From the IMG/VR virus record IMGVR_UViG_3300034417_000014, positions 1-64,000 of that record: DNA of 64,000 nucleotides. One strand, 5' to 3'. Below the pieces are notes generated by a model. That model saw only the letters and a list, made by a program, of their open reading frames with translations, did not search any database and was not told where the DNA came from. Made by a program: the position numbers and the translations under genes. Origin of the DNA: a virus. Shown piece after piece: positions 52,801-61,118 of the stretch (positions within the stretch are counted from its first letter, which is position 1; each line of letters starts with the position of its first letter).

Positions 52801-55800
52801 TCGTGTGTTAATTCCTCTCCTGCTTGAGACAAGTTAATATATGTTGTTTTAAACGCCCAATCAATATCCTGCTGTTCAGAAAACGCATATGTTACCATTG
52901 CAAAGAACATGTTGTTTTTATAAACAATGTAATCGTTTATAAAAATTCGTCCACTCAACGCATCTAAGATTTCTCTAATTTCTAAATTTAACGCCATGTT
53001 GTAAGTGACTGTATAAATTGTAGATTTTAATTGCATTGCAGTTTTTTCTCTGCGAACAATAATAAACACGTTGTTTGCCATATCATAAGAGTAGTATGTT
53101 GAATTGTCTAACACATACACTTTTACTATGCCACCTTGTCCAAGATACTCTTTATCTGCAGAAGACAAATCGGACAATGACTCAACTTCCATTAACGGAA
53201 CTGTGTTAGTTTCATTATACCCAACTTCGAACCAGTCAACATATTCCCAGTAATCGTTAGTTGGCAAGTCTGCATTCCACAGTGGATCTATATCTTTAAG
53301 CTGTATAGAAATAAGATGAGAGTTTGCATTTTGAACAAACACTTTTCTTGCCATAGTGATATCTTCAAACCAAGTCTGTCTTGGACGTACACGGTTTCCA
53401 TATTTTTCAAATACAGACAGTTTTGGATCTGGAACAATTCTTCCCATCGAATCAAACCCAACTAAGCTATCAGTCATCTTAGCCCAGTATCTATCTGGAA
53501 TCAAAGACGATGCTTTGTTTTTGGAAATCAACTTCCACTCAACATGTTTTGGATTTTGATTTTTAGTAAATCTGTAATTAATTTGTATTACACTATCCAA
53601 GCTAGAAATGAACACATTTAAATTGTTAAAAATGTATTCATATTCATTAATAAAGCTGAACCACACATACCCGTTGCTTCTTGGATTGCTAATTAATCTA
53701 GAAACACTTAGCGCAGACATACTTCTGTGATTCAAGAATTGAGGCACAGTTGTTTTGTCTCTTACCCAGAAGAAGTACACAGACTTAACGCTGTTGTAAA
53801 ACGCATCATATGCAGAACGCACAACATAGTCAGTTGTGTTCTTCGGTGTTCCAGTTCCAGTATATTGTTCTGGAGGAACATCACTTGCTACCCATTCGTA
53901 AATCACAACTTCGGAACCCGGGAATAGTCTTCCCCAGTTTCCCATCATGTACGCGTCTGTCCCTTGCTCGTAATACAAGTATTTTGCTTTAGATGTATCC
54001 CACCACAAATGCCCGACTTCTCTGCTGTCGAAAGAATTACTGTCGTCTAGCATTGTTGGATCAGCTGCAACACTGTAGCGAGTTGGATCCATATCATTTT
54101 TATAAGTTAAATTCTTATCTGCGATGCCTGGGATGAACCCTTTGAACGGGTCATACACTGGGACGTCAATGATTGTTTTTCCTGTGTCTCTAGAGTAGAC
54201 GTGCATAATGTCAAACAGTTCGGAATCTACTAGTGGGCCTTCCTTTCTTGCAGGTGTTGTATAATTTCCACTTGCATACACTGCCCATCCTGCACCAGCG
54301 TTATCAACCCATGCTTTTGGTTCTCCGCTAGCTTGTGCGTCAGCGAGAGTTGAGAATCTAACATTTTTAAACACATACGCTTCCACTGCTATTAACGGTA
54401 TTACGTCAACAACTTTTCCATCAGCATCTTTTAATTCAGTAACATCTGAAATCGTTGCTGCATTTGTCGGAGTGTATGTGTATATGTCGTCGTTAAGAAC
54501 AACGTAGCCAGGCAATTGATTTTGCGCAAGACTTCCAGTGAACAGTTTTAATACAGACCATTCTCGGTTAATATAATTTGCATTTGCAACCCACACATAG
54601 TCACCGGCAGTTGGAATTTCTTTTTGTGTGTCTGCCCACAACGCTGGGAGTTTTGCAATGTCGTATGTTGTGAAGTCAATGTCGTCTAAATGAACATATC
54701 CTGCATTTTTTACAACAGTGTCAACTTTGCTAAGTGTTGTTAAAGGAACAAAATTAAGATATGATTTTTCAAATGGACGTGAAAGCCAACGGATGTTATC
54801 GTCAATATCAATAACAATCTTCTCATCTGTAGGATCATCAACTGTAATTTCATTTTTAGTAACTAGCAATGCAGTGTCTAACGATTCTGTTCCGTCAGCT
54901 TTAAAAATTGTAATGGTTGGCGTTTGCCCATATCCATTACCGGGGTTAGTTATCTTAATTGCAGTTAATTTGTTTTCAGTTAACACTAAGTCTGCTGTTG
55001 CAGCAGTCGTAAATGTGTCTCCCGAAACAGGTGTAATTTCTGCGTATGGTTTGCCAGAATAAACTTCAGTAGCATTTGTGATAATTGCTTCTGACACAAA
55101 TTTAGTATGTGATGGACCTTCTGGGAACACCAGTTGCACTAGTTGTGGATCTTGTTTTAATTCCGATCCGGAAATGCCAAACTCAATATAAGTATGGTCG
55201 TTTACAGATCCATATTCCCCTACTCTGAACGCCCACTCTTCATAAATTTCAGTGTTCTCATTTCCTTTAATAAATGTTGAACGCAACAATTTATCAATTG
55301 GCTGCACTGTTCCTTTTTCTGGAAGCATGCCTTTATAGAACGAGTACTGTGTGTCGCCTAGCAATTGCAAGTTATCGAGATAATCTCTGTTTTGATAACC
55401 AATCAAGTGCCGTGCTGTGTCTTCCATTTGTGGGTTATCAAGAGATACTTCACTGTTATAATAATCTCTAATTGAGTCAGTTAAGTTTTCAAAGTTAGGA
55501 ATTAATTTATTTCCAGAAATAATATACCCATTGGCTTCTAATTTACCAAACCAATTTCTAGATCTTAGCCCAATAACTTTTAGTCTCTTCTGTCTGTCCA
55601 TTAAAACAGGATCATACATAGTATCGTTAAACACTGTAGTATTATCAAATACGAAGATGTTTTCTGTTTCCTTTGTTGTAATTCTCAAGCAGTATACACC
55701 AACACTTTCAACTTTGCTACGGATAGATATAGTTTGGTCATCTCTAACAACATCAACATCTTTGGGAGATATCGAGTACCCGTATTGGTCAAGTATGTTG

Positions 55801-58800
55801 TATACACCAGTTTCAAACTTCTCAATACTAGTTGGGTATCCTTGAGATACTGTTAACGTAACATTGTCTGCAATCGGGCTAATACAAATAGTATTATTTG
55901 TTGACCAAGAAGTAGTAGTCCAAAATGCAAAATCTTTTCCTGCATTTTTCCAATCTTTAATTACATTAGTGTCGCCGTCAACTTGTGTAAAATCCCAACC
56001 TTCACTTTTCAAATAATCGCCGTAACTGATTAAGAAGTCAAACACTGCTTGCACACTATCAAATTTTGTGCCATATTCTACTGTGGTTACATTCTTAACA
56101 CCTTTAGTGCGGTATTGTAAATTATGTCCGCCGATGGATGGTAATGCTGACAGTTTTTTCCATTTACCTTCGCTAAATTTACTTACTGTTTGCACAGCAA
56201 GCGATTGATAAAATTGCGTGTTGTATTGAACAATGTCGCCGTCGTTATACGAAGCAGACGAACTATAAGGTCTGAAATTTGCATTTGTTCCACCAACAGA
56301 TAATGCAGTTGCTGGACTGTTGATGTCTCTTTCCAATATTTTGAAATATGGAGTCAGCACATCGTAGCCATACACTTCATACTTTGCATCTTCTGTTATT
56401 CTAACAACCACACCACTATACACATACTCTTTTAATGGCAAGCCAGTGTGTATTTTTGTATCAATGTTTTCAATTGGAACAATTAACCCAGTGTTTGTAG
56501 AACCTGTTGAGGTACCTTCAAAGAAGAATTGAATAGTGTCAACGTTTGTGAACCCAGCGTAACGATGTCCTAATTTTACAGTTAAGTTTCTTAAATAATT
56601 TGCAAAATCAACAGTTACATCTTGCCCAAGGAATAACAACCTGTCAGTGATGAACCGTTGGTATCCATGATTAATAACTTTTACTCCGTCAATAGTTTCG
56701 CCATGCACAGTCAACTCACTGTTAGATGATCTAGTGTATGTTGGAGAACTAATAAGTTGAGATGGATTAATTTCTGCTTGTTGTAAAGCATACGGATCCC
56801 AGCACTTTTCAGCAAACTGCGACGGACGCATTACGTGCATTTTTTCCATTATCACATAGCGATATTCAGAACTGTTCATCCAGGATTCTTCAACAGGGCT
56901 GTTATCACCAAACACCCAGTCTGCTCCGCGGTCAATTTCTGCCGGTAACACTACAATCCCAATAGTAGAAGGCTCTTTATTTGCTCCACCTGCATCAACT
57001 GGAATGTACGCTGTTAAGCCTGGTCTAACGAAGTGCCAGTTAATTCCAGCTCGATTACCCTGACGTATTAATCCTGCTTCTAAATCCGCCCACAATTTTG
57101 CATTGGTGCTGCCGTAGCTGCTGCCATATTCTTCTACCCACCAAGTTGGCTCTTCAGTAAAACCCAACATCTCCCAAGGTGTTAAACCTGGAGTAATAGT
57201 GTCGTAAAAATATTTATAAATGCCTTTCCAGTTGCCTGGCAAATCTTCATTTGCTGGACGGTAATTCCATGTCATCCAATTATCAGGATCATAACTTAAA
57301 TTAGTGGCGTAGTTTGCATTAATTTTTGTAACCCAACGCAAGAATGAAGAACGGAAAATATCGTTCGTCTCTGCCAAAGTAAACCCTGTGTCCCTAGCAT
57401 AGCCTGGGATTAGATCTGCCCAGCCGTGTAAGAAGTTGTAATCCACACGGAATTTTTCAACTAAGTTATTGTAAATTCTAATTTCAAAATCTAATAAAAT
57501 AGTATCTCGTAAATCAACATTCTCTGGACCTAAGGTTCCTGACATAACGCCATCCATGATGTCCTTCGGAGTGTAAATTGGCGTACGGGATCCGTCGTGG
57601 CCTACAATCACGTATGTTGGTGTAACGTATGTGCTGTCTAACAACATTTTAGGAACGCTCACTCCGTGACAGCCAATTTTTGTTGGCGTTGAAGGTATTG
57701 CAGCAGACAATGTGTCTTCGTAAAGTCGAACCACATAGTGACCTGGTGTAACAGCATAGTCTTGAATCTGTATAGTTATTGGGTTGCCTGGGTCAACAGT
57801 ATATTCTGAATCTAATTTCAGCAACATATCTTTGCCGTTCTCGACATAAAACACCAAAACACTATTTTTAAAATCAGCCAAATCTACATAGTTAGACAGT
57901 GTAAATTTTCCATCTAAAGTTGAGGATGATGCAAAAGTTTCTTCTTTAAATGAGTTTCCCCAAGCAAGCATATACGACATTGTAAATGCGCCGAAATACT
58001 CAGTTGTATTGTTAATTCTCTTAATGATCTCATTAAAAGTCTGATCTAAATGCAATGTGTTGATTTGTAATGCAGGCTTATAATGTTCTTTAGATAATTG
58101 ACCTGCAATTTTTACTAACTTATCTTTAAAGCGAGTGTACTCTGTAGAAGAGAAAGTTAGGGCCGACACTAAGTTAATGTTATTTGCAGATGCAAAAAAC
58201 ATAGACTTTAGCATTGGGTTTTCAGTTTGAAGAATGTATTCTCCTAAAGAAATGTCCCTTGCAGTATCACGGTAATTGTTTTTAGAACTAAGTGCGTCAC
58301 CTGTAAACCCAACTTGGTTTTCCATTATGCTAACAAAGTGGTTTGTTAATTCGTTTGCGCTATAAGTGTACACTTCCTCATTGTTAGGATTGTTTTCCAA
58401 TTGTTTTGGAATTTCGTAATATCCAGGTGCCGCTGGATCTAACAAATCTTTAGAATATGTTCTTACCTCTAACACGTCGTTCACTTGAAGTGTTTTATTT
58501 AAAGTAATCTCTCTTCCGTCAATATTAAAATCTGTGCCTTCATCTTTACTTATACCGTTCACAACAACGATAACGTCATTTCCAGATTCTAAAGTGTATT
58601 GCGGAGTAACACTCAGTGTAAATAGTTGAGGCAATGCTGCATCAACTATTACAAATCTATCAATTACTCTTTGTTTAGATACTGTTTTAGACACAATCCA
58701 TGACGTGTCATAAGTTGTACTTATTACGTCATTTGTCACCATGTCTATATTGGATTTTTTATAGTAATAGTATCCTGGGATTTCAACAAATTCTGCGCCG

Positions 58801-61118
58801 TTGTTATAGTTGTATCTATCTGTAGTTAAATTATTTTCGAAAACAATATCAGCAATTTGCCCGAGGTTTTTGTATTCGATTGGGAATCCAAGGATAGGGT
58901 CGTTGCCTGTCTCAGTTCCTATTTTGTAAGAGAATATTTTAGATCCTCTAAAATTGCTTTGCTCAAAATCAGATAAGTCTCTTGGCAAGCCATCTTTCAA
59001 ATTTGTATAGTACAAGTTAAACAGTGGCGGCTGATTGATAGAAGTCTTAAGGTTTGTAGATTCTACCCATCGAGTTTCATTAAAATAGAAGTTTGTGTTT
59101 TTGTAAACATCGCCCTCAGTGACAAAAACAATGTCCCCATTTAAAGCAGGAGTGTTAATGTTTTCATAAGGCAGCAAATATGAAATGCCATCTTCTACTA
59201 CAACTTTCCAAATATACTCTTCAACAGTTAATGTTATAGGAGTAGGCTGACTAACATACAACCTAAAAGTGCTATTGGTTGGGATTGCATACGCAGTAGT
59301 AATAACAATGCTTTGTGCAGTAATAGTTATTCCAGAAATAATACCAGTTAAGTCTGGGTCAGCAAAGTCATAGTCATATGAATCACCAGAGTGAATTACT
59401 GTTGGCGTAGTTGCATCTGCATGGTCAGCAGAGTAATTTGGACTTGAAGTAGTGAGGTCAGTAGTGTCTATGTTTCCAGGTGTAAAGTTTTTAATATTCA
59501 CACTGATTAAATTTGCCATAGTTAAACCAGACTGATTACTAAACGAAAAACGTCTGTTGTTGTTTAACGTTGAGTTTGGAACAAGGCTTCTTATTCCGCC
59601 ATTTACATGTACGTCAACAGTGTCCATTTCAGCAGCGGAATGGTATTGCGAATCTAACAACCCGGACACATCGTCAGATGTTCCGTATTTTTCCTCGTCA
59701 TCTAAGATAGTAGTTTCATAAACGTTGCTCAGGCCTGGTGTCCTAACTGTAAAGTCTATAGTGTTGCTCTCATCAGACACGCTGTACCATTGTGGGTTAT
59801 AAAAGAATTTTACTCCACCTGGTAAAGCACATGGTCTTTTTACAATTGCAAAAAGTTGCATCTCATCTGAGATTGGAATCATACCCAGATCAGACGCAAG
59901 CCGATGTGTGTATGGCGGCGCAATTGGGTTGTAAGTACATTTGTTTGAAAAAGTGTGATGCGTATCTTCAGTTAAGAAAATCATCTTTTTCCCATCAGTA
60001 AGGGGAACGCCATCAACTGATAGTGGCAGTGGCTTGGCTTGCAACAAGTCAAACGGCACAATGCTTGCAATGTTAACTTCGCCGCGAGATCTTGTCCCAA
60101 AGTCGAACAATTCTAAATCTCTAATGAACTCAATTATAGGACGTCTTGCTTGTATTGAGTTAGTTAGCAAAGTTGTACTATTTAAAATTTGAGAAGTTGT
60201 TGCAACAACATCTTTGTGATACCACTTGTTAGATCTCGACCATTGGTTTCCATCTACACTTCCTCTTTGGATAGTGATATAGTCTGGATTTGATGTTGCA
60301 AAAGGATCGTCAATTAACACAATTGCTGACCCAACACCACTTACAACTAGAACTTTGTTATAAGAACTGGAGTTGGAAAATTTTATTCTCATTCCATCAG
60401 CTAACTTAATTGTGCCAGCAGTGTACTGTTGTTTTCCTATAATGTCGCTGTCTACAATAATGTCAGTTATATCTGGAATTGTAACTACCGGTATATCCTC
60501 AACTAACATTATTCCTGTGCCGACGCCCTCAACAACATATTCTTGAGTGTGTGTTGCGGAGCCGGAAAAAGATACACGTAACCCATTTGTAAAAACTAAA
60601 GGGTTGCCACTTGGCATCATGTAACTGTAATGTAGCTGATTTAGAATAAGAGTCTGTATATCGCCATCTGTTACATTCGGCAAGTCAATTGCTGGGAAAT
60701 CGCTAATCCACATATACGCTTGGAAGTTGGTGAATTTATCATAGTCGATAGGAGGAGCAAAGGAATAATATTTTCCCTTAAACAGACGATCGTGATTTAA
60801 AGTATTTCCTTGAAGGAAATTAATCTCGTTAATTAGTTCCTCGTAAAACACTTCGTTCGAATTAGACAGTGTTGCATTGTCTGTGGATACAGCTATCGGC
60901 TCAAGCTGATACCATGTTCTCTCTTTTGTTGGTTGTGAAAGAAAATAATCATTTATTGCATCATAAAATCCGGAAACCCTTCTTCCGACATAGCCAGTTT
61001 CTTTCTGGCTATCTTTTGCGGAAAATAATTGTTCAAATGTGGAATCGAAAAACTGTCTTTCAACTTCTGTTTGGAAGATACTTGGCAGTTTCTTAAAAAT
61101 TTTATTTTTTTCGCTCAT
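49818..61118 (-). CDS. giant virion structural protein, 3766 aa
   Basis: Begins MSEKNKIFKKLPSIFQTEVE...FLSQPTKERTWYQLEP, an N-terminus I associate with very large virion proteins of some T4-like phages. It follows the gp6-like gene and probably forms part of the baseplate or proximal fibre. The C-terminal 1300 residues contain at least four beta modules of the type FxGDGxxxxF...VxVNGxxxxxxxxY...PxxGxxIxVxY. No catalytic motif seen. 11.3 kb in one frame, about 18 percent of the window. Confidence 0.82.
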   Translation of the reverse strand: MSEKNKIFKKLPSIFQTEVERQFFDSTFEQLFSAKDSQKETGYVGRRVSGFYDAINDYFLSQPTKERTWYQLEPIAVSTDNATLSNSNEVFYEELINEINFLQGNTLNHDRLFKGKYYSFAPPIDYDKFTNFQAYMWISDFPAIDLPNVTDGDIQTLILNQLHYSYMMPSGNPLVFTNGLRVSFSGSATHTQEYVVEGVGTGIMLVEDIPVVTIPDITDIIVDSDIIGKQQYTAGTIKLADGMRIKFSNSSSYNKVLVVSGVGSAIVLIDDPFATSNPDYITIQRGSVDGNQWSRSNKWYHKDVVATTSQILNSTTLLTNSIQARRPIIEFIRDLELFDFGTRSRGEVNIASIVPFDLLQAKPLPLSVDGVPLTDGKKMIFLTEDTHHTFSNKCTYNPIAPPYTHRLASDLGMIPISDEMQLFAIVKRPCALPGGVKFFYNPQWYSVSDESNTIDFTVRTPGLSNVYETTILDDEEKYGTSDDVSGLLDSQYHSAAEMDTVDVHVNGGIRSLVPNSTLNNNRRFSFSNQSGLTMANLISVNIKNFTPGNIDTTDLTTSSPNYSADHADATTPTVIHSGDSYDYDFADPDLTGIISGITITAQSIVITTAYAIPTNSTFRLYVSQPTPITLTVEEYIWKVVVEDGISYLLPYENINTPALNGDIVFVTEGDVYKNTNFYFNETRWVESTNLKTSINQPPLFNLYYTNLKDGLPRDLSDFEQSNFRGSKIFSYKIGTETGNDPILGFPIEYKNLGQIADIVFENNLTTDRYNYNNGAEFVEIPGYYYYKKSNIDMVTNDVISTTYDTSWIVSKTVSKQRVIDRFVIVDAALPQLFTLSVTPQYTLESGNDVIVVVNGISKDEGTDFNIDGREITLNKTLQVNDVLEVRTYSKDLLDPAAPGYYEIPKQLENNPNNEEVYTYSANELTNHFVSIMENQVGFTGDALSSKNNYRDTARDISLGEYILQTENPMLKSMFFASANNINLVSALTFSSTEYTRFKDKLVKIAGQLSKEHYKPALQINTLHLDQTFNEIIKRINNTTEYFGAFTMSYMLAWGNSFKEETFASSSTLDGKFTLSNYVDLADFKNSVLVFYVENGKDMLLKLDSEYTVDPGNPITIQIQDYAVTPGHYVVRLYEDTLSAAIPSTPTKIGCHGVSVPKMLLDSTYVTPTYVIVGHDGSRTPIYTPKDIMDGVMSGTLGPENVDLRDTILLDFEIRIYNNLVEKFRVDYNFLHGWADLIPGYARDTGFTLAETNDIFRSSFLRWVTKINANYATNLSYDPDNWMTWNYRPANEDLPGNWKGIYKYFYDTITPGLTPWEMLGFTEEPTWWVEEYGSSYGSTNAKLWADLEAGLIRQGNRAGINWHFVRPGLTAYIPVDAGGANKEPSTIGIVVLPAEIDRGADWVFGDNSPVEESWMNSSEYRYVIMEKMHVMRPSQFAEKCWDPYALQQAEINPSQLISSPTYTRSSNSELTVHGETIDGVKVINHGYQRFITDRLLFLGQDVTVDFANYLRNLTVKLGHRYAGFTNVDTIQFFFEGTSTGSTNTGLIVPIENIDTKIHTGLPLKEYVYSGVVVRITEDAKYEVYGYDVLTPYFKILERDINSPATALSVGGTNANFRPYSSSASYNDGDIVQYNTQFYQSLAVQTVSKFSEGKWKKLSALPSIGGHNLQYRTKGVKNVTTVEYGTKFDSVQAVFDFLISYGDYLKSEGWDFTQVDGDTNVIKDWKNAGKDFAFWTTTSWSTNNTICISPIADNVTLTVSQGYPTSIEKFETGVYNILDQYGYSISPKDVDVVRDDQTISIRSKVESVGVYCLRITTKETENIFVFDNTTVFNDTMYDPVLMDRQKRLKVIGLRSRNWFGKLEANGYIISGNKLIPNFENLTDSIRDYYNSEVSLDNPQMEDTARHLIGYQNRDYLDNLQLLGDTQYSFYKGMLPEKGTVQPIDKLLRSTFIKGNENTEIYEEWAFRVGEYGSVNDHTYIEFGISGSELKQDPQLVQLVFPEGPSHTKFVSEAIITNATEVYSGKPYAEITPVSGDTFTTAATADLVLTENKLTAIKITNPGNGYGQTPTITIFKADGTESLDTALLVTKNEITVDDPTDEKIVIDIDDNIRWLSRPFEKSYLNFVPLTTLSKVDTVVKNAGYVHLDDIDFTTYDIAKLPALWADTQKEIPTAGDYVWVANANYINREWSVLKLFTGSLAQNQLPGYVVLNDDIYTYTPTNAATISDVTELKDADGKVVDVIPLIAVEAYVFKNVRFSTLADAQASGEPKAWVDNAGAGWAVYASGNYTTPARKEGPLVDSELFDIMHVYSRDTGKTIIDVPVYDPFKGFIPGIADKNLTYKNDMDPTRYSVAADPTMLDDSNSFDSREVGHLWWDTSKAKYLYYEQGTDAYMMGNWGRLFPGSEVVIYEWVASDVPPEQYTGTGTPKNTTDYVVRSAYDAFYNSVKSVYFFWVRDKTTVPQFLNHRSMSALSVSRLISNPRSNGYVWFSFINEYEYIFNNLNVFISSLDSVIQINYRFTKNQNPKHVEWKLISKNKASSLIPDRYWAKMTDSLVGFDSMGRIVPDPKLSVFEKYGNRVRPRQTWFEDITMARKVFVQNANSHLISIQLKDIDPLWNADLPTNDYWEYVDWFEVGYNETNTVPLMEVESLSDLSSADKEYLGQGGIVKVYVLDNSTYYSYDMANNVFIIVRREKTAMQLKSTIYTVTYNMALNLEIREILDALSGRIFINDYIVYKNNMFFAMVTYAFSEQQDIDWAFKTTYINLSQAGEELTHDRNYSPDSFGDFISYVNEVKPYQTKIRDYSVSYSLPIDYATGTAWDMDSLAYTTDSDGYTHAVLNPAYPPKDVPRYYSTYVIRDSVQPGFVDKSMFVYFGDETKSGDGVNNSFVFDDITSVWKAYVNGRLLDRDEYYTDEDATTGKLIVIFDVIPPFGSNNITVVSGVNFTHTALEEMRLQYNSTGQRFTSVNMKITNPADIKVVNYDIDLAHTGTPKTGWGGSPWDTYGWNVPGVSIISDPEKVTQFTVYSGAANSYLHIRTDLTTNLLSFAPTGNTINYSSYATVQGINSATVAELADLQTFNYEYSVEYNAMFGGKIIDAERFEYLSSIGWDTEPWSSAGWDRRIVTPRIVTSVGPETILDFTNIANGETSTYRFNDVIEVDSATINGAAVSTTTSVRPGYTYVTLATTPAYGNTVLIKYHYTTDHNFEVQLENDVLDGSVFVPTPSDIGMTDELAVYRTSENVVVTVDTNGRKINESFFGDGVKFEFVLVQNLGQGVSLDHVTVDGVVIPQKDATGTTQWILNVSADGKYVLSFVEVPVDDSTIVVSYRIGALRQYYGADDARHYDGNTTNQVVFVDGKPIAVVDDEAGWDGEEWDNYTGMDDNDVGLIFPYYSGTPEEHKSKYLLPSSLSDVRIYVVNDTTTGVSNFIFQNKDTGTGGDYVVTPTLTYLAAQTNPSYERTSLKNRYRGYMQGFYPKTPMATQDSFVGDGSETTFLTTVAIVPDSIISIFVNGKLTTYTFGVEYTLAVYPNKTTAIVLATPLGAGQTMDVNYDTPEFTKIFNNSNMVIFNAQHHMQVQDSDPNMSQKILVEYELSPVSFKMHLTEQDTKTFTRIGDEDSTYLFLKLEEDSQEICVEDASLLPKPTMGHPGVVWIGGERITYVAIQYDASVIRYETNPTDPTQEIPVEYTKDILKGVLRHTGGTSIAATRNPNGTANTTYPIGKKVTSGDNLQFVPNADVPFWENSIGGLAMSTTQQAEFLRDRPGTGVNV

